Below are positions 36,895 to 50,689 of a stretch of 64,000 nt of DNA, in pieces; position 1 is the first letter of the stretch, and every line of letters begins with the position of its first letter. The notes beneath the pieces were generated by a model that saw only the letters and a program-made list of their open reading frames with translations, was not told the origin of the DNA and ran no database searches. A program made the position numbers and the translations under genes. The stretch comes from Vicugna pacos. Lineage: Eukaryota > Chordata > Mammalia > Artiodactyla > Camelidae. The stretch lies in the NCBI RefSeq assembly GCF_048564905.1, contig NW_027328739.1:3472001-3536000 (forward strand), in the 5' to 3' direction.

Positions 36895-38569
36895 TAAGTT
36901 GAATTTAGGATGACTTTCATAAACTGAAAATGGCTGATAAGTCAGCTTTGAAAGAGAGGTAGCTGATGTATCACCTCTCACTGGCACTGGAAACCATGCG
37001 TTCCTCCCTGGTAGAAGTTTAGGAAAATGACCTTCATTGGCAGATATGTTGTGATATCTATTTGGAAAAGTAGAAGTCTCCACCATAAGTCCAAAATAAT
37101 TTCTCTGTATTGGAGACAAGATGCTGTACTGAGAAGTAGATGTTGTAGTTGTAATGAAGTTCACAACACGGCCATTTGCTTCAGGGTAGCTGCTTTGAGA
37201 GTGCCCGTGAATACAGTTCAACTGATTTAAAATAGCATGTTGATCCACTGCAATTTATTATGGTGGTCTAACTGACCTTGATGATGGAGGAGAAAAATCA
37301 CTTCTGATTGGGGTAGTTGTATCACCAATTATGTGGCTAGTAGAGGGCTTTCTTATTAGAGGCATGTTTAAATTTGCAAAAGGTAAAAATGCACTTTCTC
37401 TACTACTGTCAGCCACAAAACAAAAATTATTATTATCCACATTATCCCCTGCTTTACAGTGTTTGTTTTTGAAATCTTGAGCCAATGAAGATACAAGAGA
37501 GGAATTTTTAATCCCAACTCTTATTTTTATTCTCAAAAGCTGCAGAAAGCCTCACTTTATATTTGGATTATGGTAGAACAGCAGCTAAAACCAAAGAGAA
37601 AAATTTTAGTAAAATTTTAAACCAAAATAGAAGACTACAATAAGGCTAACCTATAAAACATCAGATTTCACGTTTACAATGGAAAGATAATATCATCAAA
37701 ATATGAACATTGCTGACTATTTTTTGAAATTCCTTATTTGTAAAATACATATTTAAGTAGTATAGTCATCAAATTTAAGAAGTTAGCATTTGCAATAACG
37801 GTGAATTCCAATTTTCACAAGCAGCTTTAATACCTTTATTTGGATTTCTGATAAGATTCATAGTTGCAAGCAAAGTTTCTCATAATATTGAATCCTTAAG
37901 GCACTGTACTCTTTTCTGGAAAAGATAAATAATTTTAGCCTTAGTAGTTCTATACAATTTTCATAATCTGGCTTTACATATATATTACCATAGATTGATG
38001 TACAAATTTCAATTTTGTATACAAGTTACCAAGTGCTAACTAAAATTTCTGAATACCTTGCTTAAAAAAGAGACTTCTTTTTCTTCTGCCAGAAAGTCAG
38101 CTAGAGAAGCAGATCTTTGAAAATGCTGCCGTAATTTACTAAACCCATTAAGGTTAAGCTGTCTAACTAAACTTTTCATACTTCCAGGTTCAAATATTCT
38201 GAAAGGGAACTTTCTGTCCAAAACTTCCTTCTTCAAGACATCTTCATCAATCACTATTGAAGCTCCATTATCATCCCATCAAATGGATTTATATTGGTCA
38301 CTCCCAGCCATTTCCCAGAGTTTTCTTGGAAATGTCAGAGAATGAAAATAATTATCTTCGTCTGGTTTAGAGACACAATGTGTGTAACATGGTGTTTTTA
38401 TCAAGGATTCTTCAGACAAATTCTGAAAAGCATTTTCTTCAATCATAGAACTCAAGTCCAAGTCCCCAGAGAATGTTTGATCACACAATAGAGATCTACA
38501 GGAGTTTCCTGAACCAGTTGGTCAATCTTTACAAAACACATCTTGAATTTCTGAAGAAACATGTGCCAT
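36895..38569 (-). pseudogene. HSFY: HSFY-like heat shock transcription factor pseudogene, unit 2
   Basis: This is the second HSFY copy. Exon 1 is 38569-38057 (171 codons) and exon 2 is 37584-36895 (230 codons including the former stop), separated by a 472-base intron with GT and AG ends; the donor reads AAG then GTATTC. The total of 400 residues nearly equals the 401 I recall for human HSFY, with no indel. The DNA-binding domain keeps FPRKLW, a W-DDNG turn and VRQLNLNGFSK, closer to the family than unit 1. Damage is by point change only: TGA at codon 16 (38524-38522), TGA at 38281-38279, TGA at codon 11 of exon 2 (37554-37552, a CGA in unit 1), and paired TAA codons at 37260-37255. The terminal stop is also lost at 36897-36895, where unit 1 has TGA and this copy has TTA. 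Not functional as full-length HSFY. Confidence 0.9.
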
Positions 38570-38790
38570 CTCAAATAACTTTTTCTACAGCTACTTTTCA
38601 AATCTGCATGATTTTGAGCACTGCAGCTTCAAATGTTGCTTTGGCAGTCCTGCACAGATAAACTGCTGGGCCATCAAAATGGTTCTCCACCTGAGCAGTT
38701 GTGACATCACAAAACAACTGGTCTCCTAGCCACTCAAATGTAACTTTCAGCCAGTGTTTTCTTCACATTCATCCAGTTAAAATGACAAAT
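38570..38790 (-). other. HSFY 5' flank, unit 2
   Basis: Counterpart of 3916-4140. The alignment is clear, but the upstream frame has a TGA right after its ATG and another near its end, so no upstream peptide survives here. Likely an untranslated leader or promoter-proximal segment. Confidence 0.35.
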
Positions 38791-40085
38791 ATATGATGCT
38801 TATTTTTATAGTGTGATCTGCAAATATTATCCCCACAAAATCTTTTTAAATATTTTAATTTTGGGGTCTATGAAATAAAACAAATCCCCATACTTTTGTA
38901 CACAAATTTATACTAAATTTGTAAACATAGTATAAATAATCCAAAAAATATATAAAATAATTTTAATGTTTTGGAATTTAAAGTGAAATTTGTGTAAAAC
39001 CTGTACAGATATTGGATAAAAATCTCATGATCATTTACAATTAAAGTGAAATATAATTTGATTTGTAAATGGAAGCAGGTATTTATCTGTGTACTTTACA
39101 ATAAGTAGCTCTACATAAAAAACATGAGAAGAATAAATATCAGTTTATTTGGTACATTTATAAATAAATGGTAAATATTTATAGAACAAAATTAGATTAA
39201 AATAATCTAATTTAAGAAATTAAATTTAAGAAATCCCAAAGGGGAGAATTTTTTATTTAAATTGTAATTAAGTTGTATAATTAAAACAAATGTAATTTAA
39301 TATTCTACTACAAAAATTACAAAAGAGACAAACTTATTGTGTATTTACAAATGTTTATTTTTGCCATTCTTTCACTCAGAGTTTTTCAGTCCCTAGAAAC
39401 AATACATTTTCTTGTCATCTTTATAATCCATACTCTTGTGGCTTCTGATATGTGTTCCAAAATGATGTTGATAAACACACTTATGCACAAGATCCTGGTT
39501 TCAATAAGCATTGCCTCCATTAAGGGGCAAACAAACAATCAAAAAACAAAGAAATAACAGTTTTTGTGGGTTGTGGTGGAAAAAACAATGTAATGCATTT
39601 TAGGAAGAAATATGTTTCTAAGTCCTGGAGCAGTTGGCATTGTTTATATAATACGACATTTTAAGGCAAGTGTTTTGTTCAATAATTGTAAATAATAGCT
39701 ATGTTCGGTATCTGTAAACTGTAGTAAATCCAGTTATACAAAAAGTTATATTCTTTATTTAGAAATAAATTCCATTAAGGATAAGCCAATTTCAAAATGA
39801 GAGATAAAATTTTTAAATAAATAAATGTAAAAGCAAGCTACAATGTAAATTTTTCATACAATATCTCTAAATTCCTTTCTTAAAAAACATTAGCAACCTG
39901 AATTCATGGCATATTATAAGTACTATAAACTATAGTCAAGTTGGATTTAGTCCTTATTCATAAACATTATTTAACATATGCAAATTCCTATATGTGACAC
40001 CATCGCTTAAAAAACAAAGATTTGAAAAATAACTCTTAAAAAATGCAGGAAAATTATTGACAGATGTGATCTTAACTTTTTTATA
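38791..40085. other. AT-rich spacer, unit 2
   Basis: Counterpart of 4141-5439, containing the SINE scrap at 39479-39548. Nothing else recognised. Confidence 0.5.
39479..39548 (+). mobile_element. 3' fragment of a camelid tRNA-derived SINE (Vic-1 type), unit 2
   Basis: Same fragment at the same place in unit 2, with TATGCACAAGATCCTGG and GCCTCCATTAAGG retained. The insertion predates the duplication. Confidence 0.7.
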
Positions 40086-40645
40086 AAAATATTCTTTACA
40101 AATTCGCTCTAGATAGAATGCAAATAAACATAAAAAATGCCATATATGAAAAACCCATGACTAACATCCAGTTCAACGTTAAAATACGGGAATATTTTCC
40201 TCTGGTCCAATAATAAGAAAAAACAAGTCCTGAATTACACTACTAGAAGTCCTACCAGAACTTCAAGTCAAGAAGAAATATAAAAGATATCCAACTTGAA
40301 AAATGCAGGAAAGTATTTACAGATGACATAATTATACATAGATAGAAAACTCAATACACTCCGTCAGTGAGTGTTAGAAATAATGAACAAATTAAGTAAA
40401 CTTGCAGAATACAAAATCATTATATAAATTTCCTTTACAATTTTATACAGTTACAACACATTATCCAAAAGAGAAATTAGGAAAACATTTGTGTGTAAAT
40501 TTATATGAAAAAGAATAAAATAGGAATACATATGTTAAGTGAAATTAAAGATCTAGACATAGATCTATAAATTAAAGGTGCAAGAAATATAAGTAAACAA
40601 ATTAAACAGAAAGATATTCTCTTCTCATGAATTGTATACAATGTG
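40086..40645 (+). mobile_element. L1 ORF2 fragment, reverse transcriptase region, sense, unit 2
   Basis: Counterpart of 5440-5995, with GAAGTCCTACCAGAACTTC and GAGAAATTAGGAAAACA conserved. Decayed and non-coding. Confidence 0.8.
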
Positions 40646-41215
40646 AGGAAATATTTTAATCTATCTTTTAAATGTTAAATCTTCCCAGCAGTAATTATTG
40701 AGGAGAATGTCTTTTCTTTATTTTATACTCTAGCTTTCTTTTTCATGGGTTAATTGATCATAGGTGTGAGAGATTATATCTGGTTGTTCTATTCTCTTCT
40801 ACTGATTTGTGTCTCTTTTTTGAGCCAGTATCATGTTGTTTTAATTACTAAAGCTTTGTAGGACTCTTTAACATCAGAGAACTTTCCAACATTACATTTA
40901 ATACTCTTTTTCAAGATTATATTTGCAACTCATTATCTTTGTGGTTTCATATAAATTTTGAAATTATTTCTTCTATTTAATGGAAAATCTCATAGGTATT
41001 TTGACATGAATCACACTAAATGTAGATTCCCTTTGGTAGAATGGTTGTTTCAACCACATTGTTTCACATCATTAACATAAGAGATCTTTTCAATTCTTTG
41101 AATCAGTTTTAATTTCCTTCAACAAAGTTTTCTGTTTTTTAACGTATAGGTTTTCATCTTATTTGTTAACTTCATTTCTAGGGGTTCTTTACATATATAT
41201 ATAATTATATACATA
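40646..41215 (-). mobile_element. L1 ORF2 fragment, antisense, unit 2
   Basis: Counterpart of 6000-6560 with the same junctions, so the rearrangement predates the duplication. Confidence 0.8.
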
Positions 41216-44200
41216 ATATTTGTAAACTCGTTTCCTACACAAATACAGCAGGCAGTAAGCAGTGGCAAGATATATTCAAATTCCTGAATGAAAGAAAGCT
41301 GTAATATAAGATATTTTATCAAGCAAGGCAATCTTTGAGAATAGAAGGAGAGATAAATAACTTCCACACAAGTAAATACTAAAAGAACTTAGCAAGAGAA
41401 AAACAAATTATGAACGATCTACTCTAAATAAAATAGAAGCAGGATGCTATAGAAAATGGAAAGGCATAATTAGAAAGGCAATATCTATAATGACTTATAA
41501 CAGAATAAATATGATGTTGTAAAACAGGATATCAAAATTTTTAAGGGTCACAGAGTGAAACAGAACAATGCAGAGTATTTTGTTCTTGTTTCTCTTCTCT
41601 GTAGGATGGGTATGAGTATGTATTCTTATCAGTTAAAACAAGCAGATATAGTATGGAAAAATATAAATGCAAAACAAGGTAACCATAAGTCAAAAGCATA
41701 CAATGATGTCACAAAACCAAAAAGAAACCAAAATAATAAAAGACAACTTATCAAGCCACAAATAGAAAAAGAAATGAACAAAAAGGAAATACCAAATCAA
41801 CTGGAAAATGAAGTACAAAATGGAAATAAACATCAGTCTATCAATACTTATCACAAATGTTAATGGACTTAGTGCTTCAATCAAAAGATATATATTGTCA
41901 GATGGGATTATATAAGGAGATCCTACATTAAGAAGCATACAAGGGACCCATTTTACTAAGAGGAAAACACATTAATTGAAAGTCAGAAGATGGAAGAATA
42001 TATTCCATGCAAATGCACATGACAAGAATGCAGGATTAGCAGTACTGACTTCACACAAAATAGACTTTACATGAAAGGCCATAGAGAAAGATAAACAAGG
42101 ACATGATATAATGATTAAAGTAGCAATACAAAATGAGGGTTTTATACACATTAAGATATATGGATTCAATATAGGAGCACCTAAATTCATAAAGCAAATA
42201 CTAATAGATAAAAGAGAGAAATCGCTTGGAACACAATCACAGTAGGAGACAATAACACCCCACTAACATCACTGGATTGGTCTTTCACACAGAAAATTAA
42301 TAAGGGAACAAAGATACTAAAAGTCATGATAAAATAATTGGAGATGGTTGATACTTCCAATTCAGTATTTCTCCCCAAAACAGAATATACATTCTTTTCC
42401 AGTGCACATGGAATATTTTCAAGGAAAGATTATGAACTCAGGCACAGAAGAAGCCTCAACAAATTTGAGAAGAAATTAATTATTTCAAGCATATTTTCTG
42501 AGTATAATACCATGAAATTAGAAATCAATCACAGAAATACAGGGAGAAAAAGTGACAGCATTCAAATTAAAAAACATGGTATTATAACAAAAGGGGGAGT
42601 TGATGAATTAAAAGAAGAAATTAAAAATATCTTGAGAAATATGACAAAACACTACACAAATACAATGGAATACAGTTAAAGAAGACTTAAGAGGGAAGTT
42701 CATTTTGACAAAGCCCTCCTCAAATAGAAGTACAATTTCATATGAATAATCTAACTTTCTATGTAAATTAATCACGAAAAGAGGAGCAAACAAAACCAAA
42801 AGGTAGCAGAAAGCGGGAAAAAATTAAGATCAAGGAGGAAATAATTGAAATAGAGTTTAAAAAATAGAAAAAATTAATTAAACTCTTTTTTGAAATTTTA
42901 AACTAAATTGACAAATCTCTTGACAGGATCACCAAGAAGAAAAGAGAGAGAACACAAATAATATAAGAAATGAAAATGGAGAAACTACAAAGCGTACAAC
43001 AAATTTACAAAATATCATAAGGTAAAACCACGAGCAAATGCATGGAAACAAACTGGATAACCAGGAATAAATGGAGAAGTTTTTGGAAACATTCAACCCA
43101 CCAAAATTGCATTAAGAAGAAATTAACCATTTGAACACACAGATCACCAGAAATGGAATAGAATTATCAATAAAATAAAAAATCTCTGCAAACAAAATTC
43201 AAACACAAATAGCTTCACTGTGGAATTCGACCAAAAATACAAAGAAATATCCATACCAGAACTCCTCAAACTCTTCCAAAAGATTGCTATGGAGGGAGTA
43301 CTCCAAAACTCACACCATAAGGCCAACATCAACCTGATAACAAAACCAGACAAAGGCACTACCTCAAAAAGAAAAATATAGGACATTATCATTAATAAAC
43401 TTAGATGTAAAAGTCCTTAAGAAATTATTAACAAACAGAATCCAACATCATGTAAGAAAAAGATCATACACCATGGTCAAGTTAGGTTCATCCCAGGAAA
43501 ACAAGGATGGTTAAGCATATGCAAATCCATCAATAAATTGTGATACACCATATCAACAAAAGAGAAGACAAAAGCGAAATGATCATCTCAGAAGATGCAG
43601 AAAAAGCATTTGATAAAATTTGACATCTATTTGCAATAAAAGTTCTTATCACAGTGGGCATAGAGGGAACATATCTCAACATAATGAAAGCTACTTATGG
43701 CAAACATAGCCAGCGAAATACTCAAAGGTGAAAAACTGAAACCCTTCCCACAAAAACCTGAGAAAAGACAAGTATGCCCATTTCCAAAACTTCAATTCAA
43801 TATTGCCTTAGAATTCCTAGCCACAACGATCAGGCTAGGAAAATAAATAAAACTATTCAGACTGGGAAAAAAAGATGTAAAATTGTCACGATATGCAGAC
43901 ATGACACTATATATAGAAAACTGTAAACGTTTCACAAAAAAATACTTAGGCTAAAAAAGGAACTGGGCAATGTAGCAAGTTTAATCTACAAATACCAACC
44001 ACATTTCTTTACACTACCATTGAATCAACAGGAAAACAAAGCATAGAAACAACCCCTTTTATAACTGCACCCAAAACTATAAAATGCTTAAAAATAACTT
44101 TGACCAAGGTGGTGAATGACTTATACATTGAGAACAGGAAAACATTGATTGAGGAAATCAAGAAAGATTTGAAGAATTGGAAAGATAACCAATGGTCTCG

Positions 44201-45446
44201 TAATGGAAGAAATAATATTGTTAAAATGACCATAATGCCCAAGGCAATCCACAGAGTTAAACTGAGTTCCTATCAAATTATGCAAAGCATTTTTTTAAGG
44301 ACTGAAACAAATGATCATAAGATTTATATAGAATCAAAAATGATCCATAATTTCCACAAAAATATTGAAGACAAATAAAGAGGCTGGAGCAATAACCCGC
44401 CTGGTCTCCATACACTATTGCAGAGCTACAATAATCAAAATGACATGATATTGGTACAAAAACAGGCATATGGACCAATGGAACAGAATAGAGAGCCTAG
44501 GAATAAAGGTCTATGTTCAATTAATATTTGAAAGAGTAGCCAAGAATATGACAGAGACAAGACCACCTCTTCACCAACTGGTGTTGAGAAAACTGGATAG
44601 CAGCATCACAGCAATGGAATTACAAAAATCCTTCACTCCATACACAAGAATAAACTCAAAATTGCTTGAAGACTTCAATGTAAGTCAATACACAGTAAAT
44701 CTCCTAGAAGAAAACATAGGCAAAACACTCTGAGATAAATCTCAGCAATGATCTCCTAGAACAGCCTATGCAGGTAATGGATGTAAGAGCAAAATTAATA
44801 AATGGGACCTAATTAAACTTATAAGCTTTTGCACAGAAAATGGAACCATAAACAAAGCAAAATGACAACCTACAGGATTAAAGAAAATATTTAGAAATGA
44901 TGCAACTGACAAAGGCTAAATTTTCAAAATATAAAGACTTCATACAACCTAATAATAATATAAAAAAAAACAAAGAAACCCAATCTGAAAATGGGCAGAA
45001 GCCCTAAACAAGCAATTCTCCAATAGAGACATACAAATGCCACACAGATATATGAAAAAAAAATTGCTCACTATCATTATCAGAGAAGGGCAATTCAAAT
45101 CTATAATGCAGTATCACTTCACAATAGTCACAAAGGCCATCATTCAAAAGTCCACAAACAATAAATGCTGGGGAAGCTGTGGGGAAAAGTAACCCTCCTA
45201 CACTGTTGGTAGGAATGTAGATTGGTTCAGTCACTCTGGAAAACAGGATGGGGATTCCTTTAAAGTATAAAAATAGACTTAACATATGATCCAGCAATCC
45301 CACTTCTTGGTATATATCAAAGGGAACCCTATTTCAAAAAGACACCTGCACCCCAATATTCTTAGTGCTAAATACAACAGTCACAACATGGAAGCAATCT
45401 AACTGTCCAACAACAGATGATAGTAAACAGAAGTTATGCTTCTCTT

Positions 45447-45643
45447 TTTACACAATGAAATAATATTCTGCAATAAAAAATGATAAAACAATGACATTTG
45501 CAGCAAAATGGATGTCCCCAAAAAGTGTCATTCTACTTGAAGTAAGCCAGAAAGAGAAAGAAAAATAACAGATGACATGACATATGTAGAACATTAAAAT
45601 AAAATTTGGATGTGAACACTATGATTTCATCTACAAAACTGAA
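45447..45643 (+). repeat. Perfectly identical tract shared with 10802-10998, unit 2 side
   Basis: Unit 2 partner of the 197-base identical tract; offset 34645 with no gap. Confidence 0.9.
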
Positions 45644-45904
45644 ACACACTTGCAGATCTACTTAATAATCTTATGGTTACTGCACAAAGGGACTAGTAGA
45701 GGATATATTTGGGAACTGTAGAATTATAAATGTTATCCACTATATATAAAAATATATGTTTTCAAAATTTCTTTTGTATGACAGAGGGCAGTAAGATAAA
45801 TATTGTGAAGTAACACTTAATAGGCACAAAAATAAATGCATGTACGGGGACTCTGTGCTATATACCACAGACTGACACATTGTAAATGGCATATTTCAAT
45901 GATA

Positions 45905-45965
45905 TATAAATGAATAAATATGTAAATAAATAAATAAATAAATTAATTAATATATACATACATAA
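45905..45965 (+). repeat. TAAA-rich L1 tail microsatellite, unit 2
   Basis: A longer run of TAAA units than in unit 1, followed by TACATA units, at the L1 3' tail. Confidence 0.6.
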
Positions 45966-46845
45966 ATAATATTTAATAATAAAAGAAATACAGAGATTCA
46001 CACTACTTAACTTTACACATCAAGAATCTAGGAGAAAACAGAAAGAATAAAGAAGAAAATTGAATGAATGAGAGCATGGCACATAATAAGAGAAACTATT
46101 GAAAATATAAAAACGTTATACCTAAGTCTGTTTCTTTTAAACATAAAGTGGACAAACGTTTAGGTTGGCTAAGAAATTAAAGACTCAAATAAAATTAGAA
46201 ATGAAAGAGCAGATATTACTACTGATGTTGTAGAGATGCATAGCATTATAAGAAATTACCACTAGCCAATGAATTGAATGACCTAGAACAAAAGACACAT
46301 TCCAAGACATATATGTCTTCCAATACTGAATCAAGAAGTAATTAGAAAGTTAAATACAGCAAAAGTATGTATGAGTAAATCAGTAATCCAAACCTCCCAA
46401 ACCAGAAAAAATTTACAAGATGACTTTTCTGGTGAATTCTGTCATACATTTGAAGACTACTTTTCACCAATTCTTCCCCAAAACTTTCAAGAATTTGAAG
46501 GGTGTCAAAGAATCCAAAGTTGTTTTATGATGCCAGCTTTATTTGCATAACAAAGCTAAAAAGGACATTAGATGCAAAATATAGAACATTATCCCTGATG
46601 AACATATGTGCCAAAATTCTCAGCAAAACACAAGCAAAATGAATTCAACAACACATTTAACGTATCATACACATACATGTGAAAAGTGATTTATCCCTGG
46701 GTTTAAGTATACTTCAAAATACTCAGATCAATAATGGTGACATGCCACACTAGTAGAATGAGTAATAAAACTCACATAATCATCTCAATAGGTGCAGAAA
46801 GAGCATTATATATAATACAACATCCTTTTAAGATACTCCCAACAA
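45966..46845 (+). mobile_element. Older plus-strand L1 ORF2 fragment, unit 2
   Basis: Counterpart of 11315-12185 with the same ends. Decayed. Confidence 0.8.
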
Positions 46846-46849
46846 ATTA

Positions 46850-47320
46850 AATTAACCCTGTCATTGACACGATATCATATACACACAAACACTGTGTGGA
46901 CAGAAGCGAAGCAGTTCACTGTTTATTGATTCTTAGAAAAAGGGTGTATATAGGACATGCAAAGTGTCTCACCTATCATCTAAGTTATAACAATGTTAAT
47001 AATCTTAAACTATTTACGACCCCATGTTCCTGCAGTAAGCACAGGATGTTAAATGATCAAGGATTGTTTTAAAGTTCATCACAGAACTTCATTAAGTAAG
47101 TCATCTTTTATCCAGCCGGCTGTCCCTGTCTTAATTTGTCCTACTCTGAGGATATTACCCAGCATAGGCTATCCAGCCATCCATACTGGATATATTGAGT
47201 AGGCCATTTCTTATCCAGCCTGAATATGTGACATTCCTCATAGCTTGTTTATCAGTTCAGCCCATGGGCTTGTTCTCTAGAGCCTTCAGAAAGGGACCTA
47301 CAAGCACAACATCCATAGAC
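46850..47320. other. Unclassified interspersed segment, unit 2
   Basis: Counterpart of 12190-12660 with the same L1 neighbours. Same uncertainty. Confidence 0.3.
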
Positions 47321-47322
47321 AG

Positions 47323-47900
47323 AAAAATGGATGAAGAAAATTTGATGTATATATGCAATGGAATCAATACTTTTCATTCCTATCAACAGTGTCCATGATG
47401 TTCCCTTTTCTCCACAATCTCACCAACATCTATTTCTTTTCTTTTTGACGGGAGCCTTCTGACAATTGTGAGGTCTTGTCTCATCTTTGGTTTATGACTT
47501 TCCTAATAATTTATAACTCTGAACATATTTTCATGTGTCATTTGGCCAACTCTATGTTTTCTACAGAAAATTGATTCTGATCTATGTATTCCGTTCCTAT
47601 GGACTTTTTTTAAATTGGATTGTTTGGTATTTTTTTGTTTTTGTGGTGGTGTATGAGTTTGCCATATAGTTGCATATTAACACTTTATTGGAAAATATTA
47701 CTTGCAAATATATTCTCCCATTGTGTTGATTGACTTTTCATTTTGTTGATAATTTCTTCTGCAGTGCAAATCTGTTTATAGTGATACAATCATATTTTCT
47801 TCATTTTGCTTCTGCCTCCCTTGCCAGAGGAGGCATATGTAGAATCAAATTAAGTCCAATGTCAGAGTGTACTTCTTATATTTTACACTAGGATTCTTTG
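47323..47900 (-). mobile_element. L1 3' piece, antisense, with a sense scrap at its left edge, unit 2
   Basis: Counterpart of 12663-13229 with the same orientation switch. Confidence 0.75.
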
Positions 47901-50361
47901 TTTTCAGGCTTTATGTTTTATATTCCCAGGAGTGGGATTGCTTGGTCATAATAAATATCTATTTTTATTATTCAAAGGAACTTCCATACTGTTTCCAAAG
48001 TGGTTTCATCAATTTTCATTCCCACTAACAGCGTTGGAGGGTGCCTTTTTCTCCACAACCTCCTGGGTATTTATTATTTGTAGACATTTGGATGACAGCC
48101 CTTCTCAAAAGTGTGAGGTAAAACATTATTTTATTTTTGTCTTGCCTTTGTATAATGATTAGCAATGTGAGCATGTTTTTCTTTTCCTGTTTTTCACCCA
48201 TGTGTCTTCTTTAGAGAATTGTCTTCTGCTCATTTTCTGTCTGAGTTGTTTGTAGATTTTTGAAATGGAGTTGTATGAACATTGTGTGTATTTTAGAAAT
48301 TAGCCTCTTGTTCATTGCATTGTTTCCTAATGTTTTCTCCAATTTGGAATTTCATCTTTTCATTTTGTTTATTTTGCTGTGTAGAAGTTTTTAAATGTAA
48401 TTAGGATCTTTTTGTTTATTTTGTTTTTATTGTTTTTGGCTTGGGAGAGTGACATAAGAAAATTTTGCTACAATTTATGTCCTATTTTGCTATGTTAGTT
48501 TCCAGGAGTTTCATTGTGTCTTGTATTAGATTCAGATATTTAAATCATTTTGAGTTTATTATTGTACATTGTGAGGGAGTGTTCTTATTTCATTGATTTA
48601 CATGTAGCTGTCTAGCTTTCTCAACATTACTTGCTGAAGACTGTCTTTAAGGCATTGTATATTTTTGTTTCCTTTGTCATAGTTTATTTGACCGTAGGTG
48701 TGATATTTTATTTCTGCCTCTGTGTTCCATTCCAGTGATATAGATGTTTGGTTGTTTTCCAGCATTGTGCTGTTTTGATTACTGTAATTTTGTAATATAG
48801 TCTGAGATCTGGGAGGGTTATGATTAATACCACCAAATTTGTTCTTTTTCCTCATTGTTTCTTTGCAGTTCCATTCAAATCATAGGACTGTTTTTAGTTC
48901 TGTGGAAAATATCATGTAGTTCAATCTGAATCAATTTGTATCTGAAGATATCTTTTGTAGTATGTATATTTTAACAACATTAATTCCTCTAAACTGAGAC
49001 CTTGAGATTTCATTCCATTTCTTTGCAACATCTTCAAATTTCTTTATAAGTGTCCTATTCACTTTATTATGTTGGTTTTTTTCATAGCTTTTTCATTTTT
49101 TGATCTGATTTCATATGGCTCTTTTAAAATTAAGGAATATATCATTGTGTAAAAAATGTAACAGTTTTTCTATATTAATCATGAATCATGCTATGTTGCT
49201 AAACGTCGTTATTAAATATAGTTGTTTTGTTTAGGAGAATCTTTTGGGACCACTACATAGATTATCATGTCATCTAAAATAATAACAGTTTTACTTCATT
49301 CAATCCAACTTGAATAACATTTTTTCTTATCTGATTGCTGTTGCTAGAGCTTCCCATACTGTGTTTAATGGAAATGGTGAGAGTGATCATCCTTGTCTTA
49401 TTCCTTAATTTGGCTTTCAGTTTTTCACTTTTGCACATTATGTTGTAGGTGTGTCTGTAATTAATGACTTTAGATATGTTGAGATATATTTCCTGAATCC
49501 TACTTTGCTAAGAGGTTTCTGTCGTTGTTGCTCTAGTTGTTGTTTTTGTTGCTGTTTTTGCTGTCTTAATGAATAAATGTTGAATTTTATGAAATGTTTT
49601 TATGGATTTATTGGGATGACCATGTCATTTTCTCTTTATCTTTTGTTAATGTGGTGTATCAAACTGATTGATTTGTTTATGTTGAACCTCTCTTGTGACC
49701 CTGCAATGAATCCAAGTTTATCCTGGTGTATGATTCATTTTATGTATTGCTGGATTTAGTTTGCTAATAATATTTTGTAGAATTTTTGCATGGAAATCTA
49801 TCAAATATAATGGCTTGAAGTTCACTTTGCCAGTACTTTTTTTGTTGGTTGTGCTATCAGGGTGATGAAAGCTTCATAGAATTAATTTGGGAGTTTCCCA
49901 CATCTTCACTATGTTTAAATAGTTTGAAGAGTATAAGTTCTGCTTTGTATTTTTGAACAGTTCTCCACAGGAGCTGTTTAAATCTGGACTTATATTCAAC
50001 AATTTTTTTAAATGCAGATTCTATCTTTCTTCTTGTAAACAGTTTGTTCAAATTATTTGTTTCTCCTAATCTCTGTCTCTTTCAAGACATTTGTCTATTT
50101 CTTCTTAGTTGTCCAGTTTATTGGCATGTAAGTGTTCACAAAATGATCCTTTTTGTATATCTGAGGTAACAATTGTTATTTCCCTTCATTTATTTCTCAA
50201 TTTATTTCTATGGAGCATCTACATTTTCTCTGATGCACCTGGTTAGAGGTTTTTTAAATTGCTTATCTCAAAAAGGAAACATAAAAAAATCTTTGGTTTT
50301 ATTACTCTTTAGCATAGTTTTATTTCTCTATAATTTATATTTACACCTGTAATATTTAGGA
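47901..50361 (-). mobile_element. Old antisense L1, ORF2 part, unit 2
   Basis: Counterpart of 13230-15715, from CCCAGGAGTGGGATTGCTTG down to the 3' end of the full-length L1 at about 50362. Confidence 0.85.
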
Positions 50362-50689
50362 TAATGTTTTTTTCTATTTTTAACTATTTTTATTGATTTA
50401 CAGTCATTTTACAAAGTTGTCTCCAATTCCAGCTTACAGCACAATTTTTCAGTTACAATGAACATATATATATTTTTTTGATCCATTTTTTCATCTTTGA
50501 GCTGCCGTAAGATCTTTTATACATTTCCCTATGCTATACAGTAGAATTATGTTTATCTATTCAACAATTTGGGCCTCCCAGTGTATCTCTTCCAACCCCT
50601 AACCCCATGGCAACCAAAACTTTGTATTCTACGTCTGCGAGTCTATTTCTGTTTTGTATTTGTGCTCTTTTGGTTTTGTTTTGTTTTGT

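Larger units (their letters stand above)
41275..45965 (+). mobile_element. Plus-strand L1, nearly complete ORF2 and 3' end, unit 2
   Basis: Counterpart of 6625-11310. The frame at 42338-42679 covers the endonuclease C-terminus (YTFFSSAHGIFSRKDYELRH) and 44100-44378 covers the post-transcriptase region. The 3' tail is a run of TAAA units at 45900-45965. Inactive. It contains the 197-base tract identical to unit 1. Confidence 0.9.
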
